Assembly (NCBI GenBank): GCA_021152595.1
Contig: JAGKVC010000013.1
Location: 1-30,550, forward strand
Origin: Clostridia bacterium
Lineage (GTDB): Bacteria > Bacillota > Clostridia > Oscillospirales > Ruminococcaceae
Direction: 5' to 3'
Length of the DNA stretch: 30,550 nt
The notes beneath the pieces were generated by a model. The model did no database searches. It worked only from the letters and a program-made list of their open reading frames with translations, and had not been told where the DNA came from. Made by a program: the position numbers and the translations under genes. Shown piece after piece: positions 22,702 to 30,413 of this stretch; within the stretch, counting starts at the first letter, position 1; each line of letters opens with the position of its first letter.

Positions 22702-23528
22702 CGGTACAGGAACAGCTTACAGCATGCTTTGATTTTGTGAAAGCGCGCATCAGCTTCAAGCCGGAGATTGCATTGATCCTCGGTTCCGGTCTCGGCGGAT
22801 TTGCCGATAAAATTGATGTGAAGGAAACGCTTGCATATTCGGATATCCCGAATTTTCCGGTCTCGACGGTCGCAGGTCATGCAGGACGCTTTGTTTTCGG
22901 GTACTGCGACGGCGTGCCGGTCGCGGTGATGCAGGGCAGAGTGCATATGTACGAGGGATACACGCCGCAGGAGGCGGTTCTGCCGGTTCGGCTGCTGCAT
23001 CTGCTCGGTGCAAAGGTGCTTTTCCTGACAAACGCGGCAGGCGGCATTCAGGCAGGCATGCACGCAGGCGAATTCATGCTGATCACCGACCAGATCTCGA
23101 GCTTTGTGCCCTCGCCGCTGCGCGGACAGAATCTCGAGAAGCTTGGTGTCCGTTTTCCGGATATGAGCGAGATTTACAGCAAGCGTCTCAATCAGATTAT
23201 CCGGAAAATCGCTGTCAATGCAGAGATTCCGCTGAAAGAGGGCGTGTATGTCCAGACGGCAGGTCCGGCATATGAGTCGCCGGCAGAAATCCGGATGTTC
23301 CGGCTGCTCGGTGCGGATGCAGTCGGCATGAGTACCGCGATTGAAGCGATTGCAGCGCGTCACTGCGGCATGGAAATCTGCGGCGTTTCGTGCATCAGCA
23401 ATCTTGCGGCAGGCATTTCTCCGCATCCGCTGACGCATGAAGAGGTCAAGGAAGCAGGCGACAAGGCTGCACCGCAGTTTGAGCAGCTTGTCCGGCAGGC
23501 GATCACCGAAATCCATAAGGTGATCTGA
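22698..23528 (+). CDS. Purine nucleoside phosphorylase, trimeric 6-oxopurine type
   Basis: This 276-residue enzyme splits inosine or guanosine with phosphate to base and ribose-1-phosphate. Motifs are LILGSGLGGFADKI (phosphate site), VAGHAGRFVFG, MQGRVHMYEGY, FLTNAAGGI, QTAGPAYESPAEIRMFRLLGADAVGMST and SNLAAGISPHPLTHEEV. E193 (in YESPAE) and N235 (in CISNLA) match the Glu and Asn that in human PNP (E201, N243) recognise 6-oxopurines, so adenosine should be a poor substrate. Its ATG overlaps the preceding gene by four bases. It would be usually named punA or pnp; I leave the symbol empty since usage varies in this group. Confidence 0.94.
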   Translation: MTVQEQLTACFDFVKARISFKPEIALILGSGLGGFADKIDVKETLAYSDIPNFPVSTVAGHAGRFVFGYCDGVPVAVMQGRVHMYEGYTPQEAVLPVRLLHLLGAKVLFLTNAAGGIQAGMHAGEFMLITDQISSFVPSPLRGQNLEKLGVRFPDMSEIYSKRLNQIIRKIAVNAEIPLKEGVYVQTAGPAYESPAEIRMFRLLGADAVGMSTAIEAIAARHCGMEICGVSCISNLAAGISPHPLTHEEVKEAGDKAAPQFEQLVRQAITEIHKVI

Positions 23529-23554
23529 CAAAACGGCGAAAGGGAGACGGATCT

Positions 23555-24160
23555 ATGGGCAAAAACGGCAGGGGAGAAAAAACGCTCCGTCAGATTCAGC
23601 ACTGGGAAAAGCGGCATCTGCGCAGCCATACAAAGGTGAACTATGCCCTGACGGTTGACCTGCTGAAAAACAACGGCATGGATTCGGATTTCCGGCGCTA
23701 TATTCTCTCAAAGGAATATACATTTGTCTCCGATTCCGCGCGGACATTCTCGCTCGGCGTCTTCGGGGAGACTGTCAAAAACTGGCTGCAAAACGCTGAG
23801 CAGCAGATCAATATTTTTCATGAGCGGCAGGCGATGCGCAGAAAGCTGGATAAAGTCCAGCGTGCCGATTCGCTCTATGATCAGATGGAACAGGTCTTTT
23901 ACGGCGTAATGACGCAGTTTTTGCAGATGATCAGCTTTTTCCAGTATGACCGGATTGCCGATCCGGTTTACCGGGAATTCGGAAATACGCAGATTATGCG
24001 GATTCTGGCGCATGCGCAGCAGCTCCTTGATTATTACGGCTCCTACCTGACCATGCAGGGAACCGCCGGTTTTACAAATTCCGCGGAGGAGATTGCAAAT
24101 ATCCAGATCGCAGTGGAGTCCATGCAGGAGACGCTGTGGCAGGTCGGCGGACAGGGCTGA
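23555..24160 (+). CDS. Helical cytoplasmic protein, unknown
   Basis: This 201-residue protein has a very basic N-terminus (MGKNGRGEKTLRQIQHWEKRHLRSHTK) and then mostly helical sequence with VNYALTVDLLKNNGMDSDF, TFSLGVFGETVKNWLQNAEQQINIFHERQAM and many Gln/Phe/Tyr residues. It has no signal peptide or clear membrane helix and no motif I recognise. AAAGGGAG precedes the ATG. It lies 26 bases after the phosphorylase and 61 before the deaminase, so it is probably co-transcribed with the SAH cluster. Confidence 0.78.
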   Translation: MGKNGRGEKTLRQIQHWEKRHLRSHTKVNYALTVDLLKNNGMDSDFRRYILSKEYTFVSDSARTFSLGVFGETVKNWLQNAEQQINIFHERQAMRRKLDKVQRADSLYDQMEQVFYGVMTQFLQMISFFQYDRIADPVYREFGNTQIMRILAHAQQLLDYYGSYLTMQGTAGFTNSAEEIANIQIAVESMQETLWQVGGQG

Positions 24161-24221
24161 GCGCGCAGATCTGCGAAGATACAAACGGCTGTCGGATTTA
24201 CCGGCTTAGAAAGGAATATCA

Positions 24222-25490
24222 ATGATCCGTTTTTACAATGCAACTATCATGACAATGGCTGAGGACTGCTCTGTTCAGTCCGGTGAGCTGTGGACAGACG
24301 GCGACAAGATCAGCTATATCGGCAAAACGCCTGCGGAGCTGCCGGCGTTTGAGCGCGAAATCGACGTCAAAGGCAACCTGCTGATGCCGAGCTTCAAGAA
24401 TGCGCACACACATTCCGCTATGACATTTCTGCGCTCCTTTGCAGAGGATGTGCCGCTGCAAACATGGCTGTTCGAGAAGGTCTTTCCGTATGAGGACAGA
24501 CTGACTGCCGAGGATGTCTATGCCTTTGACCGCCTTGCAAATCTTGAATATATCGCGTCCGGCACGACGGCATTTTTCGATATGTATTTTTATCCGGACA
24601 GCACCGTGCAGGCAGCGATTGAGTGCGGTATGCGCGGCATTCTCTGCGGCAGCATCAACGGCACGGCAAAGGATGTCGAGCGTCTGAACGATCAGTTCCA
24701 GAAGTTCCGGAATATCCATCCGCGTATCGGTTACCGGCTCGGATTCCACGCGGAATATACCAGTGACGAGAGTCTGCACCGCGGCGTTGCGGAGCTTGCA
24801 CATGCCGAAAAGCAGCCTGTCTACACGCATATCAGCGAGACCGAGAAGGAACAGCGCGAGTGCATCGAACGCCACGGCGCATCGCCTGCGCAGTATTTTG
24901 AGTCGATCGGACTCTGGGAATACGGCGGCGGCGGCTTCCACGGTGTCTGGTTTGATGAAGCGGACCGCGCGGTGTTCAAGCGCAGCGGTCTGTGGATGGT
25001 CTCCTGCCCTGCTTCAAATGCCAAGCTCGCAAGCGGCATCGCACCGCTGAAGGAGGCATTGGGCGAGGGCGTCAATCTCGCCCTCGGCACAGACGGCGCT
25101 GCATCGAATAACGCGCTCGATATGTTCCGTGAAATGTATCTCGGCGCGGTGCTGCAAAAGCTGCGTCACATGGATGCTGCGGCAATTCCGGCTGCTTCGA
25201 TGCTCCGTGCGGCGACGGTCGGTTCTGCGCGCGCAATGGGACTGGATGACTGCGATATTCTGGCAGCCGGCAAGCAGGCGGATCTCATCGAGATTGATCT
25301 GCACGCGCCGAATCTCCAGCCGACGCATCATATTCCGGAGAGCCTTGTCCTCAACGGCGACCGTGCGAATGTCAGACTGACCATGTGCGCCGGTAAAATT
25401 CTCTACGAAAACGGCGAATACTTCATCGGCGTAACACCCGAGGAGGTTCTTGCGGATACAAAGAGCCGCATCGACCGCCTGACAAAGTGA
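24222..25490 (+). CDS. mtaD: 5'-methylthioadenosine/S-adenosylhomocysteine deaminase
   Basis: This 422-residue amidohydrolase is of the MtaD/SAH-deaminase type, removing the N6 amino group of SAH or methylthioadenosine to give the inosyl compound and ammonia. The predicted metal and catalytic residues are H62 and H64 (NAHTHSAM), H203 and E206 (YTHISETE), H240 (GFHGVWFDE) and D291 (LGTDGAASNN). The N-terminal beta-sandwich strands and the C-terminal LAAGKQADLIEID complete the fold. AAAGGAA precedes the ATG. It is the last gene of the plus-strand cluster and is followed by a bidirectional terminator. Other amidohydrolase substrates (for example other adenosine derivatives) are possible, but the neighbours favour SAH. 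Confidence 0.9.
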   Translation: MIRFYNATIMTMAEDCSVQSGELWTDGDKISYIGKTPAELPAFEREIDVKGNLLMPSFKNAHTHSAMTFLRSFAEDVPLQTWLFEKVFPYEDRLTAEDVYAFDRLANLEYIASGTTAFFDMYFYPDSTVQAAIECGMRGILCGSINGTAKDVERLNDQFQKFRNIHPRIGYRLGFHAEYTSDESLHRGVAELAHAEKQPVYTHISETEKEQRECIERHGASPAQYFESIGLWEYGGGGFHGVWFDEADRAVFKRSGLWMVSCPASNAKLASGIAPLKEALGEGVNLALGTDGAASNNALDMFREMYLGAVLQKLRHMDAAAIPAASMLRAATVGSARAMGLDDCDILAAGKQADLIEIDLHAPNLQPTHHIPESLVLNGDRANVRLTMCAGKILYENGEYFIGVTPEEVLADTKSRIDRLTK

Positions 25491-25509
25491 AATCCGACTT
25501 ACTGTGAAA

Positions 25510-25555
25510 AATCCGCGAAATCAACGCTTTTACGCTGATTCCGCGGATTGTTTTC
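25510..25555. terminator. Bidirectional intrinsic terminator between mtaD and dapB
   Basis: An 18-base-pair stem (25510-25527 with 25532-25549, two G-U type mismatches depending on strand) begins AATCCGCG and ends CGCGGATT with a four-base loop. It is followed by GTTTTCT on the plus strand and by five T on the minus strand. It serves both convergent operons. Confidence 0.9.
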
Positions 25556-25565
25556 TATGTATGAA

Positions 25566-26324
25566 TTATGCCTCATCGAGCATATGTGTCATATTGTAGA
25601 GCATCGGCTTTTTGCCGATGAGGAAGAGCGCTGCATTGACAGAGCCTTCTGCGAACACGCGCTTCGAGGATGCCGTATGCTTGAGGGAGATGCACTCATC
25701 GGGACCTGCGAACAGTACCTCATGCTCGCCGACGATTGTGCCGCCGCGGATCGAATGCATACCGATTTCGGTGATCTCGCGCTTTTTGCGGACGCTGTGG
25801 CGGTCATAGACCAGATGCTTTTTCGGCTCATATTCTTCGCAGAGCGCGTTTGCAAGCATCAATGCAGTGCCGGAGGGCGCGTCGATCTTCTGATTGTGAT
25901 GCTTCTCGATGATCTCAACGTCAAACTGATTGCCGAGCACCGCTGCCGCCTTCTTGGAAAGCGCAATCAGAAGCTGAATGCCGATCGACATATTGAACGA
26001 GGAGAACAGCGCAACATTTGCGGATGCTGCCTGAATCTGTGCGAGCTGTGCATCGGAATAACCGGTGGTTGCCAGTACGACCGGCGTGCCGGTTGCCTGC
26101 GCATAGGCAAGCAGACCTTCGAGGCTGTTCGGATGGCTGTAATCAATAATGACATCGGGCTTTTCTGTCATTTCGGCAGGGGATTTGTAAACCGGAACCG
26201 GCAGTGCAGAGCCGTCCCCGATATCAATGCCGCAGCAGACCTCACAGCCTTCGCGTTCGGAAACTGCCGCATAGACATTTCTGCCCATATGTCCGCAGAT
26301 TCCGCTGATTGCAATTCGTATCAT
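25566..26324 (-). CDS. dapB: 4-hydroxy-tetrahydrodipicolinate reductase
   Basis: This 252-residue enzyme performs the NAD(P)H-dependent step after DapA in lysine and diaminopimelate synthesis. The cofactor fold MIRIAISGICGHMGRNV (residues 1-17), DYSHPNSLEGLLAYA, VLATTGYS and FNMSIGIQLL are present, with the catalytic signature KHHNQKIDAPSGTA (141-154, H142/H143, K146). I set the start at 26324, about nine bases after AAAGGA; the alternative ATG at 26333 abuts the ribosome site. It is the last gene of the asd-X-Y-dapA-dapB operon. Confidence 0.96.
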   Translation of the reverse strand: MIRIAISGICGHMGRNVYAAVSEREGCEVCCGIDIGDGSALPVPVYKSPAEMTEKPDVIIDYSHPNSLEGLLAYAQATGTPVVLATTGYSDAQLAQIQAASANVALFSSFNMSIGIQLLIALSKKAAAVLGNQFDVEIIEKHHNQKIDAPSGTALMLANALCEEYEPKKHLVYDRHSVRKKREITEIGMHSIRGGTIVGEHEVLFAGPDECISLKHTASSKRVFAEGSVNAALFLIGKKPMLYNMTHMLDEA

Positions 26325-26355
26325 ATTTTTCATTCCTTTCATGTGATAATACTGC

Positions 26356-26388
26356 AATGCCGTCTGAATATCTGCTCCAGACGGCATT
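26356..26388 (-). other. Intercistronic hairpin between dapA and dapB
   Basis: AATGCCGTCTG and CAGACGGCATT form a perfect 11-base-pair stem with an 11-base loop in the 75-base gap. No T-run follows on either strand, so it is unlikely to be a simple terminator. It may protect or process the mRNA so that dapA and dapB are produced at different levels. Confidence 0.55.
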
Positions 26389-26399
26389 GATTCTGATTC

Positions 26400-27290
26400 T
26401 TACTTGAGCAGTCCCTGCTTCTTCATCTCTGCAACGAGAACAGCCTTGGTCTCATCCGCCATTTCATAGAGCGGCAGACGACATGCACCGGCAGCGAAGC
26501 CCATCTGGTTGACAGCTTCCTTGACCGGAATCGGGTTTGTCTCGATGAACAGTGCGTGGATCAGCTTGAGGTACTTGAGCTGGAGTGCAGCCGCAGTCTT
26601 GTAATCACCTGCAAGCGCCGCAGCGGTCATATCATGCGTCTCCTTCGGTGCAACATTGGAAAGCACCGAGATAACACCCTTTGCACCGAGGCTCATCATC
26701 GGAACGATCTGATCGTCATTGCCGCTGTAAACGGTGAGATTGTCACCGCAGCGCTCGATCAGATTTGCAGTATAGGTGATGTTGCCGACAGCATCCTTCA
26801 TCGCAGCGATATTCGGGATCTCTGCGAGCTTTGCAGCGGTTTCGACATCAATGCCGAGACCGGTGCGGGACGGTACGTTGTACAGGATGATCGGCAGCTT
26901 GACGCTCTCAGCGATCGTCTTGTAGTGGACATACAGACCGCGCTGGGTGGTCTTGTTGTAATACGGGGTAACGAGCAGGAGTGCATCTGCACCGGCTGCC
27001 TCTGCTTCCTTGGAGAGCATTACGGCAGTCTCGGTCGCATTGCTGCCCGTACCGGCAATGACCGGAACACGGTGATTCGTATGCTCGACAGCAAACTTGA
27101 TAACGTCGATATGCTCCTGCTCGGAGAGTGTGGAGCTTTCTCCGGTTGTTCCGGCAATGACGAGCGCATCGGTGCCGTTTTCGATCTGGAAGTCGATCAG
27201 TCTTGCAAGTTCATCATAATTGACAGTACCGTCCGCATTGAACGGTGTCACGAGTGCAACTGCTGCACCGGTAAAAATCACAGGCTTCAT
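26400..27290 (-). CDS. dapA: 4-hydroxy-tetrahydrodipicolinate synthase
   Basis: This 296-residue class I aldolase condenses pyruvate with aspartate semialdehyde. Motifs are GAAVALVTPFNADGTV, IAGTTGESSTLS (residues 45-56), VTPYYNKTTQRGLY, the active-site Y137 in ILYNVPSRTG and the Schiff-base lysine K165 in AAMKDAVGN, then YSGNDDQIVPMMSLGAKGVISV. AAAGGATG precedes the ATG. It lies 25 bases after the preceding unknown gene. Length is normal. Confidence 0.97.
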   Translation of the reverse strand: MKPVIFTGAAVALVTPFNADGTVNYDELARLIDFQIENGTDALVIAGTTGESSTLSEQEHIDVIKFAVEHTNHRVPVIAGTGSNATETAVMLSKEAEAAGADALLLVTPYYNKTTQRGLYVHYKTIAESVKLPIILYNVPSRTGLGIDVETAAKLAEIPNIAAMKDAVGNITYTANLIERCGDNLTVYSGNDDQIVPMMSLGAKGVISVLSNVAPKETHDMTAAALAGDYKTAAALQLKYLKLIHALFIETNPIPVKEAVNQMGFAAGACRLPLYEMADETKAVLVAEMKKQGLLK

Positions 27291-27315
27291 TCTATATCAT
27301 CCTTTCATTATCAGA

Positions 27316-27708
27316 TTATTCATGCAGAAACGCAGCAAAATCCGTATCAAGCCATGTACGGAGCTGTTCAGACTGCGTTCTGTCAAAGCCGGAGACCGCT
27401 GCGGAATCGCTGTCCTGTTCGCAAAGTGCGAAGATCAGGTCGCCGTAGATCGGACATCCGGTGTGATAGAGACAGGTGCCGAGCGGATTCGCAGGAAGCT
27501 GACGGTCACCGCCGCGTGCATCAATAAAGAAGCACAGAACAGCACCGTATGCATCTTGCAGGGGATTGACCGAAACGCGCAGGCGCTCGGTGACATCGGT
27601 ATGCAGCAGATCGGCAAGCATGGCATGCGTTACGCTGCCCGGTGTGACCGGAATCTGCGCAGGTGCCCCGTCTGCATTGACGCGGATCAGGCTTTCACTC
27701 AGAATCAT
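27316..27708 (-). CDS. Unknown protein, possibly DUF3846-like
   Basis: This 130-residue cytoplasmic protein begins MILSESLIRVNADGAPAQIP and has LRVSVNPLQDAYGAVLCFFIDARG and LPANPLGTCLYHTGCPIYGDLIFAL. The pattern of an early beta strand, N-P-L-G and then G-x-P-I-x-G-D-x-x-F is weakly like DUF3846, a family without known role; this is recall, not a search. GGAG lies eight bases before the ATG at 27706-27708; the ATG 18 bases earlier has no ribosome site. Part of the lysine-riboswitch operon. Confidence 0.7.
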   Translation of the reverse strand: MILSESLIRVNADGAPAQIPVTPGSVTHAMLADLLHTDVTERLRVSVNPLQDAYGAVLCFFIDARGGDRQLPANPLGTCLYHTGCPIYGDLIFALCEQDSDSAAVSGFDRTQSEQLRTWLDTDFAAFLHE

Positions 27709-27735
27709 AGCTCTCGCTCCAGTCATATAGTATAT

Positions 27736-28338
27736 TCAAAGCATTTTGACAAAGTTCCGGACAAGATCACCTGCATGAGCAGGCTTGCCGATGCTTTGCA
27801 GCTCCTCGCCGACACCGAAGCGGTAAACAGGCAGCGTTTCATCCGGATCGAGCGTATGGATTGCATCCATGACCGCATCGAAGCCTGCTTCGTTCACCGG
27901 AATGAACATGCGCTCGGTATCATCCTGATCGTTCAGCACCATCGTCACCGTGACCGCGCGCTTTGAGCCGGTCACTGCGATGAAGCGTTCCGCCGAGGAG
28001 AGCAGAAAAGCACGGTATTCCATCAGCGTTTCCTTTGCACCGCAGGCAATCAGCAGTTCGCTGAGTGCATGTGCTTCCAGATCGGTCGCGTCATCATGCA
28101 GTGCAAGCAGATAGTTCCGCGGCTTCAGTCCGTAGGTATGCTCGCGCAGAAAGCTGCGGAGCGGACCGCGCTGGTGGTTATAATCCTGAAAATATGCCGG
28201 AACATACGGATAAACGGGTGCCTCCTGCGGTGCGTAGGTATCAAATGTGATGCCGCCGTAGACTTTGAGATCGCTGTAAATCTCGATGCCTGCGATCTCG
28301 ATTGTATCGTTCATCGGACAGACGAAGACATGCCGCAT
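27736..28338 (-). CDS. Unknown protein in the lysine operon
   Basis: This 200-residue protein has no signal peptide or membrane helix. It contains MNDTIEIAGIEIYSDLKVYGGITFDTY, an aromatic-rich region PVYPYVPAYFQDYNH, FLLSSAERFIAVTGSKRAVTVTMVLND and FGVGEELQSIGKPAHAGDLVRNF near the end. I recognise no family. AAGGGGG precedes the ATG with good spacing. It lies 34 bases after asd and 27 before the next unknown gene, so it should be under lysine-riboswitch control. Confidence 0.78.
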   Translation of the reverse strand: MRHVFVCPMNDTIEIAGIEIYSDLKVYGGITFDTYAPQEAPVYPYVPAYFQDYNHQRGPLRSFLREHTYGLKPRNYLLALHDDATDLEAHALSELLIACGAKETLMEYRAFLLSSAERFIAVTGSKRAVTVTMVLNDQDDTERMFIPVNEAGFDAVMDAIHTLDPDETLPVYRFGVGEELQSIGKPAHAGDLVRNFVKML

Positions 28339-28372
28339 ATCAGCACCCCCTTTTCTCGTTTCTTATGATAGA

Positions 28373-29455
28373 TCAGTCGAAGTAGCCCTTTGCAGCGAGC
28401 AGCTCTGCCAGCTCAACCGCACCGCCTGCTGCGCCGCGCAGCGTGTTGTGGGAGAGGCAGACGAACTTGTAATCAAAGAGGGAGTCCTCGCGCAGTCTGC
28501 CGATGGAGATTGCCATGCCGCCCTCAAGATTTCTGTCGAGCTTTGCCTGCGGACGATCCGGCTCCTCGAAGTAGTTGAGGAACTGCTTCGGAGCGTGCGG
28601 CAGCCCGAGCTCCTGCGGAATGCCCTTGTACTCTGCCCATGCAGCCTTGATCTCCTCTTCAGTGGGCTTATTCTCGAACTTGACGAAAACAGCAGCCGTG
28701 TGACCGTCCGAAACCGGAACGCGGAGGCACTGCGTGGTGATCAGCGGGCTCTTTGCCTTGACGATCTCGCCGTTCTCAATGGTACCCCAGATCTTGAGCG
28801 GCTCCTGCTCGGATTTCTCCTCCTCGCCGCCGATATACGGGATCAGGTTGTCAACCATTTCCGGCCAGCGCTCGAAGGTCTTGCCTGCACCGGAGATTGC
28901 CTGATAGGTGCATGCGAGAACCTGCGTAATGCCGAACTTGCGCAGCGGATGCAGTGCCGGAACATAGCTCTGAATGGAGCAGTTGGACTTGACTGCGATG
29001 AAGCCGCGCTTTGTGCCGAGACGCTTCTTCTGGGATTCGATGATCTCGAGATGCTCCGGATTCAGCTCCGGAATGATCATCGGGACATCCGCGGTGAAGC
29101 GGTGTGCGGAGTTGTTGGAGACGATCGGGCATTCAGCCTTTGCATAAGCCTCCTCGAGTGCGCGGAGCGCATCCTTCTTCATATCGACAGCACAGAAGCA
29201 GAAATCGACCTGAGAAGCGATCTTCTCAATATCTGCGCCTGCATCGTAGATCTTCAGATCTGCAAATTTTTCCGGCATGGGCTGATCCTTGAATGCCCAT
29301 CTTGCACCGACTGCTTCGCGGTAGGTCTTGCCTGCGGAGCGCGAGGATGCTGCCATAACAGTCACCTTGAACCACGGATGATCTGCGAGCAGCAGCGCAA
29401 AGCGCTGACCGACCATGCCCGTTGCACCGATGATGCCGACTCGAAATTCTTTCAT
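28373..29455 (-). CDS. asd: Aspartate-semialdehyde dehydrogenase, archaeal/fungal type
   Basis: This 360-residue enzyme reduces aspartyl phosphate to aspartate semialdehyde, at the branch to lysine, threonine and methionine. The N-terminus FRVGIIGATGMVGQRFALLL is the NADP fold. The catalytic C159 lies in KSNCSIQSYVPAL, as in the archaeal/yeast-like subfamily rather than the E. coli type, and FERWPEMVDNLIPYIGGEEEKS and VSDGHTAAVFVKFE follow. I chose the ATG at 29453-29455, preceded by GGAGGA; a longer reading would run into the terminator. First gene of the lysine operon. Confidence 0.95.
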   Translation of the reverse strand: MKEFRVGIIGATGMVGQRFALLLADHPWFKVTVMAASSRSAGKTYREAVGARWAFKDQPMPEKFADLKIYDAGADIEKIASQVDFCFCAVDMKKDALRALEEAYAKAECPIVSNNSAHRFTADVPMIIPELNPEHLEIIESQKKRLGTKRGFIAVKSNCSIQSYVPALHPLRKFGITQVLACTYQAISGAGKTFERWPEMVDNLIPYIGGEEEKSEQEPLKIWGTIENGEIVKAKSPLITTQCLRVPVSDGHTAAVFVKFENKPTEEEIKAAWAEYKGIPQELGLPHAPKQFLNYFEEPDRPQAKLDRNLEGGMAISIGRLREDSLFDYKFVCLSHNTLRGAAGGAVELAELLAAKGYFD

Positions 29456-29522
29456 AAATAAAGTCCTCCGTTTCTGAAATTCGCCTGTACGGGTAACGCA
29501 CAGACATCTAAGCCTGAGGCAG

Positions 29523-29548
29523 AAAAAAATCCGCCACGATATGGCGGA
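29523..29548 (-). terminator. Riboswitch-controlled intrinsic terminator before asd
   Basis: TCCGCCA/TGGCGGA form a 7-base-pair stem (29530-29536 with 29542-29548) with a five-base loop, followed on the minus strand by seven T. It lies between the lysine aptamer and asd and is the expected expression platform: lysine binding should favour this terminator. Confidence 0.9.
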
Positions 29549-29609
29549 CATTGAGCAGATGAACGGATTCGCTTCCGGTTTGATACGGTTAAAAGCCGGA
29601 AAACGAAAA

Positions 29610-29777
29610 CCCGGTCAGCACTCCACATGGGATTCCGAAGAATACCGTGTGACAGTCACGCACCTCTTCGGTACGCGCCCAGCAGCACCGATGCCGTTCG
29701 GTGTCACTTCGGCGGAATTGCCTTTTCTGCCGGAATCTGATCCTGCGATCACGGGTTCGGCACCCTCATCCGGCAGG
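29610..29777 (-). ncRNA. Lysine riboswitch (L-box) aptamer
   Basis: The minus strand carries the conserved lysine-aptamer elements in order: GATGAGGGTGCCGAACC, GATCAGATTCC, AAAAGGC, the core GCCGAAGTGACACC, GGTGCTGCTGGGC, GACTGTCACA and finally GTGGAGTGCTGACCGG. The helices between them pair, for example ACACCGA with TCGGTG. A terminator follows 60 bases further on, and the first genes downstream are asd and dap genes, exactly the usual targets. Lysine binding would stop transcription of lysine synthesis. The segment between aptamer and terminator contains repeated CCGG blocks that could form the antiterminator. Confidence 0.95.
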
Positions 29778-29810
29778 ACTCATCAAGTCCGCGCCTCTGT
29801 CCGTGTTCTT

Positions 29811-29839
29811 ATTCTATCATATTGCCGCGCATTTGTCAA
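29811..29839 (-). promoter_or_regulatory. Promoter of the lysine operon
   Basis: A perfect TTGACA (29834-29839, minus strand) is 17 bases from TAGAAT (29811-29816). Transcription should start near 29804, about 27 bases before the riboswitch. A small GGACTTGATGAGTCC hairpin (29776-29790) opens the leader. Confidence 0.9.
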
Positions 29840-29966
29840 TACCCAATTTTGAAAATTTGTCTTTCTGAATGATACATGTGTGCATAATGTCCCTGTCGGT
29901 TACAGCGCACCGAGGAAAACCGATGTATGTGTCTCGAATTCCGAGAGCAGATTGCCGATCCGGAAT

Positions 29967-29996
29967 TTGAGGGCTACTGCCACTGCCGGCTATACT
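29967..29996 (+). promoter_or_regulatory. Probable promoter of the thioredoxin gene
   Basis: TTGAGG (29967-29972) and TATACT (29991-29996) are 18 bases apart. The start near 30003 gives a leader of about 22 bases with the ribosome site AAGGAGGA at 30008-30015. The remaining bases 29840-29966 hold only a short doubtful open frame. Confidence 0.6.
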
Positions 29997-30024
29997 ATAA
30001 GGAAAAATAAGGAGGAACTGAATC

Positions 30025-30339
30025 ATGTCTATTGTTCATATTGAAGATGCTGCTGAATTTGATGCAGAGGTGCTGGACGAAAAGGGGAAGGTGCTTGTTG
30101 ATTTCTGGGCTTCGTGGTGCGGTCCGTGCATGATGATGGCACCTGTACTGGAACAGCTTGATGCAAAATATCCGGATCTCAAGGTCGTCAAGGTCAATGT
30201 CGATGAGGCTGCGGAGCCTGCGGTCAAGTTCGGCATCGACAGCATTCCGGCGTTTCTGCTCTTTGAGGACGGCAAGGTCACAAAGAAGGCGGTCGGTGCC
30301 ATGCCGATCGAAGCGCTTGAACAGCGTCTCGGGCTGTAA
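30025..30339 (+). CDS. trxA: Thioredoxin
   Basis: This 104-residue protein is a standard thioredoxin with the redox centre FWASWCGPCMMMAP, VNVDEAAEPAVKFGIDSIPAFLLFEDGK and the cis-proline after SIP. It reduces protein disulfides in the cytoplasm with thioredoxin reductase. AAGGAGGA precedes the ATG. It appears as a single-gene unit with its own promoter and terminator. Confidence 0.96.
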   Translation: MSIVHIEDAAEFDAEVLDEKGKVLVDFWASWCGPCMMMAPVLEQLDAKYPDLKVVKVNVDEAAEPAVKFGIDSIPAFLLFEDGKVTKKAVGAMPIEALEQRLGL

Positions 30340-30364
30340 TCCGGTATCATTGCGCATAACAGAT

Positions 30365-30413
30365 AACATCCGCTGAAATGAAGCATGTACGCACATTTCA
30401 GCGGATGTTTTTA
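30365..30413 (+). terminator. Intrinsic terminator after trxA
   Basis: A perfect 16-base-pair stem (30365-30380 with 30393-30408) with arms beginning AACATCCGC and ending GCGGATGTT encloses a 12-base loop and is followed by T residues to 30412. It abuts the stop of the convergent gene and may serve weakly in the other direction. Confidence 0.92.

Noticed and set aside
29927..30010. A 27-codon plus-strand frame with a C-H-C motif just before trxA.
   Set aside because: It overlaps the likely trxA promoter and ribosome site and has no well-spaced ribosome site of its own; kept only as a remote possibility.
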